From Blastocatellia bacterium (GTDB taxonomy: Bacteria > Acidobacteriota > Blastocatellia > Pyrinomonadales > Pyrinomonadaceae): a stretch of 33,315 nucleotides of DNA. The stretch is taken from contig JACCVY010000237.1 in assembly GCA_013697915.1 (NCBI GenBank), positions 1 through 33,315 on the forward strand, written 5' to 3'. Every line of letters begins with the position of its first letter. Within the stretch, counting starts at the first letter, position 1. This document shows, piece after piece, positions 6,494-14,438 of this stretch. A program made the translations under genes and the position numbers. The notes under the pieces were generated by a model, which ran no database searches, had not been told where the DNA came from, and saw only the letters and a list, made by a program, of their open reading frames with translations.

Positions 6494-9400
6494 CTAACTC
6501 TTAATCTCCGGGTTCGGATTGCGCAGCGCCGACAAATAAGTGGTGCGCGGTTTTGTATTCAGCTCGCCCAATAGCGAATAATTGCGCTGCTCAGCTTTCA
6601 GTTTCGAAACCTTGCTGTTCGGATCGTTAATATCACCAAATACAATTGCCTCGGTCGGGCACACTGCCTGACAGGCCGTCACGATCTCACCGTCGCGCAC
6701 TTTTCTTCCCTCAATTTCGCTCGTGATCTTTGCGCTCTGAATCCGCTGCACGCAGTAAGTGCATTTCTCCATCACGCCGCGGCTGCGCACCGAGACATCC
6801 GGGTTGCGCATCAACTGATAAGTCGGCGTCTCCCAATCCTGATAAAGGAAAAAGTTGAAGCGGCGCACCTTGTACGGACAGTTGTTCGAACAGTATTTCG
6901 TGCCGACGCAGCGGTTATAGACCATGTCGTTAAGGCCTTCGGCGCTGTGCACTGTTGCATGGACCGGGCAGACGGGCTCGCAAGGTGCGTTCTCGCAATG
7001 CATACAAGGCACGGGCATGAAGTGAGTGCCTTCAGGATTACTGGCGTCGTCGCCCTCGAAATACGTGTCGAGGCGAATCCAGTGCATCTCGCGGCTTCGC
7101 ACCACCTGCTCCTTACCGACAACCGGAATGTTATTTTCCGACTGGCAGGCGATGGTGCAGCCATTGCAGCCAATGCAGTTGTTCAAATCGATCGCCATGC
7201 CCCAGGCGTAGTTCAAACCATTGCCCTGATTTTGATAGTCGTAAAGCTTGGGATCGTAAAGCGTGTCGTCTTTCGCCGGCTCTTCCGACTCGTGCTCGTT
7301 ATGTTCACCGCGGAGATACTGTTCCAGAGTTTGCTGGCGAAAGATGTCGCGCGGCTCTTTGCTGAAATTCGGGTCCTCCAGGTTGAAGTGTTGTTGAGTT
7401 AGAGCAAGCAGATATGTCGCCGGCCCTTTCTCGACTTGCGCGCCCGCGCCTGACCACGGCGCAGCGGCAGTGCGAATCTCATAAGCATTAAAGCCGTGAT
7501 CGTTGCCGACGCGCCCGGCACGCTTGCGCCCATAACCAAGATGAAGGGTGATGACGCCATCCGGTTGGCCCGGCATGATGTAGGCTGGCACCGCGTTGCT
7601 GATGGTGCGACCCTGATAAGAAATTTTCACCGTATCAACGTAAGCTTCGCGGCCCTTCTTGCCATTGGTTTTTTCCAGACCCAGTTGCTTAGCGGTGTTT
7701 GGACTCACCAGCGCGGCGTTGTCCCACGTTAGTTTCGTCAGCGGCTTGGGAAGTTCCTGCAACCAGCCGTTATTCGCGAAGCGGCCGTCGTAGATTGTTG
7801 GATCGGTGCGAAAGACGAGCTCAAATTGGGTGTTGGTGTTGGCCGCTGGGATCGCGGGCGTCCCGGCCGCATCCGCCTGCGCTATATTTCCTGCGTTCAC
7901 AGAAACTGTTTTAGTTGGCAGCGAGGTGTTTGGAATAAAGCCATCATGAACACACCTGCGCCACCACGATTCGAAATCGGCTGACGGCGATGGACCAGCG
8001 ACAGCTGGAGTTGAAGCACTCGTCGCGTTCGCGGCCGGTGTCGCGCTTGGACTCGGCGTTCTGCTTGCCGCGGAAGCTGAGCGTGGCATCTGCTCGCTAC
8101 CCTGACCAGTTGGCGTTCCGCTTTCTGCCTTCTGCCTACTGCCTACTGCCTTCTGCCCTTCGCCCTGCCAGTACTCCCGAATGATGTCATACGGCTTTTG
8201 GTCATACTTCGCGGTAAACACAGCCAACAACTCGTGCGCGCTCTTATTTTGATAAAGCGGCTCAATCAACGGCTGCACGATTGTGACCGTGCCATCGTAG
8301 GCACGCGTGTCGCTCCATGCTTCCAGGTAGTGCGTTTCCGGAATATTCCAATGACAAAGCTCGGAAGTCTCATCGCGATACTGGCTCAGGTGCACACGCA
8401 GTTTCGTTTTGAACATGCGGTCCTGGTTGAGCTTCAAATCCGCGGGCGTGTTGTAGACCGGATTGCCGCCAACGACAACTAACAAGTCAACTCGACTGGC
8501 ATCGATATCATTAATCAGTTCCTGCAATGATTGACGTTGGTCGACCGGATTGGCTTCTAAAGATTCGGTGTAAAAAACCGTCTTGCCGACATTGCCCAGT
8601 GCGTCATTCATTGCATGGACCAGCGCATGCACCGCGGGCGGCGCTTCGTTGCCGGCAATTACAATACTCGCCCCGCGGTGCTGTTGCAGATCACGCGCGA
8701 TGGTCTGGAGGTCGGGCCAATATAGCGATTTGGAATGATCCTCGCCGGTACCTGCTTCCAGTCGGGTTTCGACGGTGACCGTCTGATTACCGCTGGGTGA
8801 ATTGCCCTGACCCCCGACGACACCCGCAAAAGCCCTTGCGTAGTTTTCAAGGTGGCTCGGCTTCACTGACCAACGATGATCAGCCTTCGCGCCAGTGGTC
8901 GTCGGCGTAGTCTCAATAACGTAAAGCCGGTTGATTTCTTTCTGACCCTCGCTGACGCGTCGCCGCGCCGCAAAGTCACGCGCGTAACGAAGCGTGCCCG
9001 GCATCGCAGCCAGAAAATCGGCGTCGAGCGAAAGAATGCGATCAGCTTTGCTGAAGTCGCAGATCGTGTTAACGGGCTGGCCGAAAGCCATCACAGCGCC
9101 GGCGCGCGCGTTGTCATTGTTCGCCGGTTCGTACTGATGCCACTTCGCTTGTGAGAACTCTGTCAGAATTCCTTTTAACTGCGCGGCGAGGCTGGGCGAC
9201 GTTACGGTTTCAGTGAGAAAACGAATGCCCGCGCCCTGCTTCGGACGTTGTTCATCGAGCGCAGTGCGAATCTCGCCGACAAAGGTGGACCAGGTGCGCG
9301 CTTCGTCGCGGTAGAGTGGCGTCTGCGCGCGGTCAGGATCGTAAAGACTCAGGATTGATGCCTGCGAAAAGATGTCGGTGGCGCTTGAACCGCGATCATG

Positions 9401-9898
9401 CGGGTCGCTGGTGCGGCTGTTTGGATGATCCGGATTTCCCTCGACTTTGGTGGGACGGCCTTCATTACTGCGCGCGAGCAATGGCGTGGCAATTCCGCCG
9501 AGCGACGAAGCGGTCGCGAAAAACAACGCTTTGCCGGGCACCTCTTCTTCCGGCTGCTTGACGTAAGGAACAATTTTTTCGGGCGGCTGAAACGCGCAGC
9601 CGCTGAGACCGGCAAGCGCAAGCGAGGCGCCCATTAACTTCAAAAACGTGCGGCGTTCAAACGGATCGTTCCATTCTTCTGCTGCCTGCGGGAACTCGCG
9701 GGCCACAAGTTCGCGAAACTCAGGCTCGTCTGCCAACTCCTCAAGCGAACGCCAGTACTTTTTGGATTTCTCGGCGCCGGTAGCTAAAGGTTGAATTGAG
9801 TACAGCCCACCCGCTGCCGGTTTCGGCGCGGATCCATCCTGATAGTCCAGAATGTACTGGCGCATCAACTTGAAATTTATGTGTCGATCTTCAGACAT
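6494..9898 (-). CDS. actB: Alternative complex III Fe-S protein ActB (molybdopterin-oxidoreductase-like and ferredoxin-like fusion)
   Basis: ActB is the large peripheral subunit of ACIII, a fusion of a CISM-type molybdoenzyme-like domain and an NrfC-like ferredoxin domain. It has a twin-arginine signal set inside the chain (RRTFLKLMG, residues 82-90) followed by a lipobox-like LSGC (C101), preceded by the usual WRSLEEL segment. The C-terminal part (about residue 890 onward) carries CIGCNGCTIAC, CMHCENAPCEPVCP, CSNNCPY, CTYC and CQAVC, the ligands for several Fe-S clusters. Length is 1134 aa. Family knowledge says ActB binds no molybdenum. A repeat-derived insertion (about residues 580-640, QKAVGSRQKAES followed by a Ser/Ala/Thr/Pro-rich stretch) interrupts the first domain in frame. 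Confidence 0.96.
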   Translation of the reverse strand: MSEDRHINFKLMRQYILDYQDGSAPKPAAGGLYSIQPLATGAEKSKKYWRSLEELADEPEFRELVAREFPQAAEEWNDPFERRTFLKLMGASLALAGLSGCAFQPPEKIVPYVKQPEEEVPGKALFFATASSLGGIATPLLARSNEGRPTKVEGNPDHPNSRTSDPHDRGSSATDIFSQASILSLYDPDRAQTPLYRDEARTWSTFVGEIRTALDEQRPKQGAGIRFLTETVTSPSLAAQLKGILTEFSQAKWHQYEPANNDNARAGAVMAFGQPVNTICDFSKADRILSLDADFLAAMPGTLRYARDFAARRRVSEGQKEINRLYVIETTPTTTGAKADHRWSVKPSHLENYARAFAGVVGGQGNSPSGNQTVTVETRLEAGTGEDHSKSLYWPDLQTIARDLQQHRGASIVIAGNEAPPAVHALVHAMNDALGNVGKTVFYTESLEANPVDQRQSLQELINDIDASRVDLLVVVGGNPVYNTPADLKLNQDRMFKTKLRVHLSQYRDETSELCHWNIPETHYLEAWSDTRAYDGTVTIVQPLIEPLYQNKSAHELLAVFTAKYDQKPYDIIREYWQGEGQKAVGSRQKAESGTPTGQGSEQMPRSASAASRTPSPSATPAANATSASTPAVAGPSPSADFESWWRRCVHDGFIPNTSLPTKTVSVNAGNIAQADAAGTPAIPAANTNTQFELVFRTDPTIYDGRFANNGWLQELPKPLTKLTWDNAALVSPNTAKQLGLEKTNGKKGREAYVDTVKISYQGRTISNAVPAYIMPGQPDGVITLHLGYGRKRAGRVGNDHGFNAYEIRTAAAPWSGAGAQVEKGPATYLLALTQQHFNLEDPNFSKEPRDIFRQQTLEQYLRGEHNEHESEEPAKDDTLYDPKLYDYQNQGNGLNYAWGMAIDLNNCIGCNGCTIACQSENNIPVVGKEQVVRSREMHWIRLDTYFEGDDASNPEGTHFMPVPCMHCENAPCEPVCPVHATVHSAEGLNDMVYNRCVGTKYCSNNCPYKVRRFNFFLYQDWETPTYQLMRNPDVSVRSRGVMEKCTYCVQRIQSAKITSEIEGRKVRDGEIVTACQAVCPTEAIVFGDINDPNSKVSKLKAEQRNYSLLGELNTKPRTTYLSALRNPNPEIKS
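8125..8159. repeat. Heptamer array inside actB
   Basis: Five consecutive 7-bp units: CTGCCTT, CTGCCTA, CTGCCTA, CTGCCTT, CTGCCCT. 35 bp plus flanks keep the actB frame open and encode a basic segment. The downstream coding region (to about 7985) is a low-complexity Ser/Thr/Pro/Ala linker. Confidence 0.88.
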
Positions 9899-9928
9899 TT
9901 AGTTCTGCGGCTCTGCCCCCTTCCGTGC

Positions 9929-10007
9929 GGAAAGGCTTTGCCTTTCCGATAGCTCTCCCAAAATATCGGGCGAGGCTACGCCTCGCCGTTGCGGGCGAGA
10001 CGCCCGC
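9929..10007. repeat. Three perfect hairpins with 3-nt loops between actA and actB
   Basis: GGAAAGGC-ttt-GCCTTTCC (9929-9947), GGCGAGGC-tac-GCCTCGCC (9969-9987) and GCGGGCG-aga-CGCCCGC (9991-10007). Each has a 7-8 bp perfect stem and a 3-nt loop, but the stem sequences differ. They fill the actA-actB gap and may affect mRNA processing or relative expression. No U-tract follows, so they are not classical terminators. Confidence 0.8.
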
Positions 10008-10016
10008 GTCCCAGGT

Positions 10017-10685
10017 TCACCGGTGACACGTCGAACAACTCGTCAGCACATTCGGCGGTTGAATGTGATACTTCGTCACCAACGATCGGCCTTCGGCGAT
10101 CTCTTCCTTAGACTTATTGTCCTGACGCCATTGCATATCGAAAACTTTTTCCTTCGGGCGCACAAAATTTTCGGGATTGCGGTGACAACCCAGACACCAC
10201 TCCATTTGCAGCGTTGATGCCTGATAAGCAATCGGCATTTGATCGACTTGTCCATGACAGGTCGAACAGCCGACACCCTTGTTCACATGAATGCTGTGAT
10301 TGAAATATGCAAAGTCCGGCAGGTCGTGCACTCTAATCCATTCGATCGGCTTGCCCGTGCGAAAGCTCTCGCGAACCGGCTCGAGATAAGGGCTGTCGGC
10401 CCAAATCTGTTTGTGACAGTTCATGCAAGTTGTGGTTGCCGGCAGACCCGCGGACGCAGCCGTTTCGACTGAAGTGTGGCAGTAACGACAGTCGATGCCA
10501 TCGTCGCCGACGTGATGCTTGTGACTAAACTGCACCGGCTGCTGGCGCTCAACCCACTGGCCCGTATTCCAGGACGAGCGATTCAGCTCAGCAGTTACCC
10601 ACAACAGCGCGACGAGAATAAAAACGGCGCCATAAATAGTCAGCTTCGCCAGCGCGTTAGTGCTGTGATGAAAAATCTGCGGCAT
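10017..10685 (-). CDS. actA: Alternative complex III pentaheme cytochrome c ActA
   Basis: ActA is the periplasmic multiheme subunit of ACIII and carries electrons from the Fe-S subunit to ActE or a soluble cytochrome. The 222-aa product has one N-terminal anchor helix (about residues 15-32) and exactly five CxxCH motifs: CRYCH (66-70), CMNCH (87-91), CSTCH (140-144), CLGCH (164-168) and CSTCH (217-221). Other histidines (HKHH, FNHSIH) are well placed as distal ligands. It is the first gene of the operon, and about 310 bp of non-coding DNA separates it from the divergent gene at 10995. The last CxxCH lies at the extreme C-terminus. Confidence 0.96.
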   Translation of the reverse strand: MPQIFHHSTNALAKLTIYGAVFILVALLWVTAELNRSSWNTGQWVERQQPVQFSHKHHVGDDGIDCRYCHTSVETAASAGLPATTTCMNCHKQIWADSPYLEPVRESFRTGKPIEWIRVHDLPDFAYFNHSIHVNKGVGCSTCHGQVDQMPIAYQASTLQMEWCLGCHRNPENFVRPKEKVFDMQWRQDNKSKEEIAEGRSLVTKYHIQPPNVLTSCSTCHR

Positions 10686-10994
10686 CGCGAAATTTTGTCA
10701 GTACTTCATTACTGCTTACAAATCGGCGTGCAGCTAGGACTACAGCAAAGCATAAGCTGCGACGTTTTGCAGATCAGTGCGCACCTACACCTGAAGACAC
10801 GCTGGTCCGCAAAAGATCTGGTCTAAACTATCGTTCCTGCAAAGTTGTCACGTACTTTAGCAGATGGTGAAAATATTTCAACTTCAGTCTCGAATGGAAA
10901 AAGATCAACTGGTTGACGAAGGTGTGGTAGATTTTCCAGCCGTCCCTTGCCACTGGTTAATCTTGGAAGAATTCCTTATCGCGGAGGCACGCGG
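10686..10994. other. Divergent intergenic region upstream of the ACIII operon
   Basis: About 309 bp without a convincing gene, more AT-rich than its surroundings. It must contain the promoter of the act operon (minus strand) and of the plus-strand gene. I see weak candidates only: TTGTCA at 10845-10850 with GAAAAT at 10869-10874 on the plus strand, and GTGACA (reverse of 10847-10852) on the minus strand with a poor -10. No repeat element is present here, in contrast to most gaps in this window. Confidence 0.5.
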
Positions 10995-11645
10995 TTGTTC
11001 ATCGGTCACTACGCAGTTGCTTTGGCATCGAAGCGTTTTGCGCCTCGTACTTCACTGGGCGCGCTAATCGCTGCCGCGTCGCTGCTTGATCTGTTGTGGC
11101 CCATCTTCATTTTGCTGGGTTGGGAACAGGTGCGGATCCAACCCGGCAATACCGCTTTTACTCCACTCGATTTCGTTTCCTACCCAATCTCGCACAGCCT
11201 GGTGGCGGCGATCGGATGGGCCACGCTCTTCGCGCTTCTTTATTACCTGCTCGTTCGTTACGGCAGAGGCGCGATTCTTATCTGGGTGGGCGTAGTGAGT
11301 CACTGGGTGCTTGACTGGATCAGCCATCGGCCGGATATGCCGCTTTATCCGGGTGGCCTGCGTCTGGGGTTGGGCTTATGGAACTCAATTATCGCGACGG
11401 TGATTGTCGAGGGATTGATGTATGCGATTGGGGTCTGGATTTACTTGCGGGTCACGCGGCCCAAGGATGGAGTTGGTAAGTGGGGTTTGCTGTCCTTCGT
11501 GATTGCAGTGGGCGCGTTGTACGTTGCGAACATTTTCAGTCCCCCGCCGCCGAGCGTGCGCATGCTTGGGATTGGAGCGCTGGTGTTGAGTTCGTTTTTG
11601 GTTTTGTGGGCCTGGTGGGCTGATCGGCACCGGGAGGCGCGATAA
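10995..11645 (+). CDS. YdjM-like integral membrane protein (LexA-binding/metal-dependent hydrolase family)
   Basis: The start is chosen as TTG at 10995, because GGAGG at 10983-10987 sits 7 nt before it; an upstream in-frame ATG at 10947 lacks such a site. The 216-aa product opens with LFIGHYAVALASKRFAP, resembling the His-containing opening of the YdjM/DUF457 membrane hydrolase family. Later histidines occur in ISHSLVAA and VVSHWVLDWISHRPDMPL, the conserved H/D pattern of that family. About five to six hydrophobic helices are visible. It is transcribed away from the act operon and faces the ROK kinase gene across a heptamer hairpin. The biochemical role is unknown; the family name comes from sequence resemblance only. 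Confidence 0.8.
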   Translation: MFIGHYAVALASKRFAPRTSLGALIAAASLLDLLWPIFILLGWEQVRIQPGNTAFTPLDFVSYPISHSLVAAIGWATLFALLYYLLVRYGRGAILIWVGVVSHWVLDWISHRPDMPLYPGGLRLGLGLWNSIIATVIVEGLMYAIGVWIYLRVTRPKDGVGKWGLLSFVIAVGALYVANIFSPPPPSVRMLGIGALVLSSFLVLWAWWADRHREAR

Positions 11646-11712
11646 AGTTTCAAGTTTAAAGTTTCAGGTTTCAAATCACTAAGCTTGAAACCTGGAACTT
11701 GAAACTTGAAAC
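11646..11712. repeat. GTTTCAA heptamer hairpin between convergent genes
   Basis: Left arm: GTTTCAA, GTTTAAA, GTTTCAG, GTTTCAA. Right arm: CTTGAAA, CCTGGAA, CTTGAAA, CTTGAAA. Both are in 7-bp register and of opposite sense. The element starts right after the stop of the upstream gene and reaches the stop of the ROK gene, so it may act as a bidirectional terminator. Confidence 0.85.
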
Positions 11713-12669
11713 TTACGTCACCGCCGCATCGCGCGCGAGCATCGCCACGCCGATGGTGGCTGCATCTTCACCCAGCGCCGCCACAACAATCTGCGTGGCT
11801 TCAAAACAAGGCTGGAAAGCGCGCCGTTTTGCTTCCTGAATAATGGGATTGAGAATCAGATCGCCGGCCTGCATCACTCCGCCACCCAGCACAATGCGTT
11901 CAATATTCAGCAGATTGATAACGCTGGCGACTCCGGTGCCGATATATTTTCCAGTGCGTTCGATCATCATCAACGAAAAGTCATCGCCCTCTTTAGCCTC
12001 GCGCGCCATGTCGCTCGCGGTGAAATTTTTATTCATAGCCAATTTGGAAAGCGAGGAAGTCGAATCGCGATTCAAACGCTCGTTGGCGCGGCGCACGATG
12101 TTCGGTGCGGAAGCAACCGTCTCCAGGCAGCCCGTGTTGCCGCAGATGCATTCATCGCCATCCGCATCGATAGTGATGTGCCCTACTTCGCCGGCCAAAC
12201 CAGATGCGCCAATCCAAAGTTTTCCGTCCAGAATTATCGCGCCGCCGATCCCATCGCCGATTGTTATGTAGAAAAGGTCTTTGCTGCCACGGCCGGCGCC
12301 GATCTTATACTCGCCATAAGCCGCAGCGTTGGCATCGTTTTCAAGCTCCACTCGCAGCCCGGTGACCTTCATTGCTTCCTCGTGGAGATTTTCGCGGATC
12401 GGCCCGGGCAGGTAATTCGATGCTATCACTCGATCTGTCTGCCGATTGACCAAACCGGGGATAGCAATACCAACGGCGCCGATATTATTCGCGCCTTGCT
12501 GTAAGCCTTTGACAACTCGGGCTACCTGGGCAATCAGGTTCTCTGCTTCCAGTGGCTCCTCGCTTCGTTCGCGAATGACGCCGTCATTGTCTACGGTTAC
12601 CGCGCGCAGTTTCGCGCCGCAAAGCTCGATCCCGATAAAATTCATGTCTGATTTAGGGGACGTGGTCAT
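11713..12669 (-). CDS. ROK-family sugar kinase (glucokinase-like)
   Basis: ROK kinases phosphorylate glucose or related sugars with ATP. The product has the N-terminal phosphate-binding region (GIELCGAKLRAV, slightly diverged from the usual DxGG form), AIPGLVN, GDGIGGAIILDGKLW, the GEVGHITI sugar-binding motif and the zinc motif CICGNTGCLE, then the late NIERIVLGGGVMQAG. The reading frame is open to 12768, but I choose ATG at 12669 (MTTSPKSD...) because AGGAAG lies about 8 nt upstream; this gives 318 aa, normal for the family. No helix-turn-helix is present, so it is a kinase and not an NagC-type repressor. The substrate is not decided by sequence. The end of the gene touches the heptamer hairpin. 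Confidence 0.9.
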   Translation of the reverse strand: MTTSPKSDMNFIGIELCGAKLRAVTVDNDGVIRERSEEPLEAENLIAQVARVVKGLQQGANNIGAVGIAIPGLVNRQTDRVIASNYLPGPIRENLHEEAMKVTGLRVELENDANAAAYGEYKIGAGRGSKDLFYITIGDGIGGAIILDGKLWIGASGLAGEVGHITIDADGDECICGNTGCLETVASAPNIVRRANERLNRDSTSSLSKLAMNKNFTASDMAREAKEGDDFSLMMIERTGKYIGTGVASVINLLNIERIVLGGGVMQAGDLILNPIIQEAKRRAFQPCFEATQIVVAALGEDAATIGVAMLARDAAVT

Positions 12670-12778
12670 GTGCAAACTTCCTGAGGTCCAATTAGCGAGA
12701 CGGAACGAGCGAAGCATAATCGAGGGTATCGGGGGTGTCAAACGAGTGATTCTGCGTGTTAAAATCAAACTTCAATTT

Positions 12779-12856
12779 GGTCTTTGGCTTTGGGTCTTGG
12801 GTCTTTGAGGAACACTTCGCGGTAGATCAAGGACCCAGGACCTAAGCCCAAAGCCC
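12779..12856. repeat. GGTCTTT/AAAGCCC heptamer hairpin against the usp start codon
   Basis: Left arm units: GGTCTTT, GGCTTTG, GGTCTTG, GGTCTTT. Right arm units: AAGGACC, CAGGACC, TAAGCCC, AAAGCCC. The right arm ends 5 nt before the ATG at 12861, and no Shine-Dalgarno sequence is visible, so the hairpin occupies the ribosome-landing region. Confidence 0.85.
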
Positions 12857-12860
12857 TATT

Positions 12861-13325
12861 ATGAACATCCGCTCAATACTTCTGCCGACGGATTTCAGTG
12901 AATGCGGAAACTATGCGCTGTCTTATGCCGCATCGCTGGCCCGCACGTTTGGCGCTTCGATTCTCTGCGTGCATGTAATTGAGCCGATGGTGCCGACGGT
13001 CGGTTATTCCGGCATGACTGAACCGCTGCCGATCGCCGATATTGCAGATCAGCTCGAAGATTCGGCAGAACGTGAACTGCCGAAATTTGCGGAACGTGAA
13101 GAATGTGCGGGACTGGATGTGGAAGAATTGATTGTGCACGGCGAAGCAGCTTCTGAGATAGTGCGCGTCGCAAAAGAAAGATCTGTTGACTTAATAGTCG
13201 TTTCATCACATGGACGCACGGGCCTGGGACGAATACTTTTTGGCTCAACTGCCGAAGCAATAGTTCGTCATGCGCCGTGTCCCGTACTGGTTGTGAAGCC
13301 GTCTCAGGAAAAAGTCAACGAATGA
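12861..13325 (+). CDS. Universal stress protein (UspA family)
   Basis: UspA-fold proteins bind ATP or AMP and modulate stress survival. The 154-aa product is a single Usp domain: it starts with ILLPTDFSECGNYALSYAASLA, and ends with SSHGRTGLGRILFGSTAEAIVRHAPCPVLVV, containing the G-x2-G-x9-G-S/T nucleotide-binding motif. The ATG is preceded by a heptamer array and has no recognisable ribosome-binding site. It is divergent from the ROK kinase gene (about 190 bp apart). A possible promoter, GTGTCA near 12735 with TAAAAT near 12760, is weak. Confidence 0.93.
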   Translation: MNIRSILLPTDFSECGNYALSYAASLARTFGASILCVHVIEPMVPTVGYSGMTEPLPIADIADQLEDSAERELPKFAEREECAGLDVEELIVHGEAASEIVRVAKERSVDLIVVSSHGRTGLGRILFGSTAEAIVRHAPCPVLVVKPSQEKVNE

Positions 13326-13363
13326 GTCAGTGGGCTGAAAATTAATCCAGGAAACGTCCAAGC

Positions 13364-13440
13364 AGTTTAGAGTACAAGCTTCAGCTTGCGTTCGTGGCAG
13401 CAAAGCAACCTCAAGGTTGTACTCTGAACTGCTTGAGTGG
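13364..13440. repeat. Palindromic element family A, copy 3 (reverse orientation)
   Basis: Outer repeat AGTTTAGAGT (13364-13373) with ACTCTGAACT (13431-13440), inner hairpins CAAGCTTCAGCTTG and CAACCTCAAGGTTG. The order of the inner hairpins is reversed relative to copies 1 and 2, so this copy is inverted. It lies between usp and the DedA gene. Confidence 0.85.
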
Positions 13441-13461
13441 CATTTCGACCTTTACGATTAA

Positions 13462-13482
13462 CTGCTGACCACTGACAACTGT
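13462..13482. repeat. Short heptamer array before the DedA start
   Basis: Three units, CTGCTGA, CCACTGA, CAACTGT, end 4 nt before the ATG at 13487. No Shine-Dalgarno sequence is visible between the array and the start codon. Confidence 0.65.
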
Positions 13483-13486
13483 TCAA

Positions 13487-14224
13487 ATGCATCTCGATTT
13501 TCTTACCGACCTCATCGGTCGTTATGGTCTCTATGCCGTCTTCCTTCTGGTGATGATCGAGGGAGACCTCACGCTGTTGCTTGCCGGCGTTTTGGCCCAC
13601 AGTTACTTTTTCGGCGATCATAGTTTTGCGTGGGTGTTGCTTGCCGGCACACTCGGTGGAGCGGTTAGCGACAACATTGCCTATCTGACCGGTCGCGAGT
13701 TTCGCAAAGGCGTTCGCGACATTCGTTTCTACCGGGCGGCGAAACCGCGCATGGAAAAATTGACGAGCAACTTTGGGCCTCTGTCAATTTTTCTCTCCAA
13801 ATATATTTACGGATTGCGTTGGGCGTCGTGCATATTTCATGGCGTCGGCCGCATGCCCTACTTGCGGTTTGTGCTACTGTCGCTGTGCAGTTGCTTTGCC
13901 TGGGTTTTGATTCTTAGCGGCGCTGGCTATTTTTTTAGTGGCGCAGTAATCGGGGTCATCGGTGATTTTCAACGCCTCGGTAAAGTGTTGCTGGTCATCG
14001 TAGTGGTGGGCATCGCCGGATTTTATCTGGCTGAGCGGTTTTGGTTATCGCCGAAAGTTGAAGAAGCGGATCCCGAACGGCTGCAGGAACTGGAACAAGC
14101 AGCGCAGGAAAAACTGCAAGGCCTGAAGCAGGAATTTCAGGAGCACATTCCCTTTAAGCAGTCGCGGCAGGCTGAAGAAAAAAAGCGGGTGGCGGCAAAG
14201 AACAGTAAGAGTGAACCGAAGTAA
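13487..14224 (+). CDS. DedA/SNARE-associated family membrane protein with charged C-terminal tail
   Basis: DedA (VTT-domain) proteins act as lipid scramblases or transporters of the undecaprenyl-phosphate/phospholipid type. The 245-aa product contains the expected re-entrant pattern: VFLLVMIEGDLTLLLAGVLA (helix plus the acidic GD/E motif), GGAVSDNIAYLTGREF, and SIFLSKYIYGLRWASCIFHGVGRMPYLRF with the conserved basic residue. About five hydrophobic segments end near residue 190. The last 55 residues are unusual: a Glu/Gln/Lys-rich, probably coiled-coil tail (LQELEQAAQEKLQGLKQEF) ending in a lysine-rich stretch. The substrate is unknown. Confidence 0.9.
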   Translation: MHLDFLTDLIGRYGLYAVFLLVMIEGDLTLLLAGVLAHSYFFGDHSFAWVLLAGTLGGAVSDNIAYLTGREFRKGVRDIRFYRAAKPRMEKLTSNFGPLSIFLSKYIYGLRWASCIFHGVGRMPYLRFVLLSLCSCFAWVLILSGAGYFFSGAVIGVIGDFQRLGKVLLVIVVVGIAGFYLAERFWLSPKVEEADPERLQELEQAAQEKLQGLKQEFQEHIPFKQSRQAEEKKRVAAKNSKSEPK

Positions 14225-14246
14225 TTGCGGCTGAGGAAAGATTTAA

Positions 14247-14398
14247 GATTTTCCATTTACCATTTCCCATTTACCATTGGCGGATTCCATTGGAACCCAA
14301 ATTCATTAGAGGTCGCTTGTTTTCTCAACTCGCTTGCGACTAACTGAGCCGCTCGCGAGGGTTGCAATGGCAAATGAGAAATGGAAAATGGTAAATCG
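14247..14398. repeat. CCATTTA/AATGGTA heptamer inverted arrays
   Basis: Left arm 14250-14278: CCATTTA, CCATTTC, CCATTTA, CCATT. Right arm about 14366-14398: AATGGCA, AATGAGA, AATGGAA, AATGGTA. The arms are complementary in sense and separated by about 90 bp. The element fills the gap between the DedA gene and the GHMP kinase gene. Confidence 0.8.
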
Positions 14399-14438
14399 GT
14401 AGTCTTAACAACCTCTTTAAGGACAACTAAGATAAAAC

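Noticed and set aside
12670-12768. N-terminal extension of the ROK kinase
   Set aside because: The extension has no family resemblance, and ATG 12669 has a good Shine-Dalgarno sequence.
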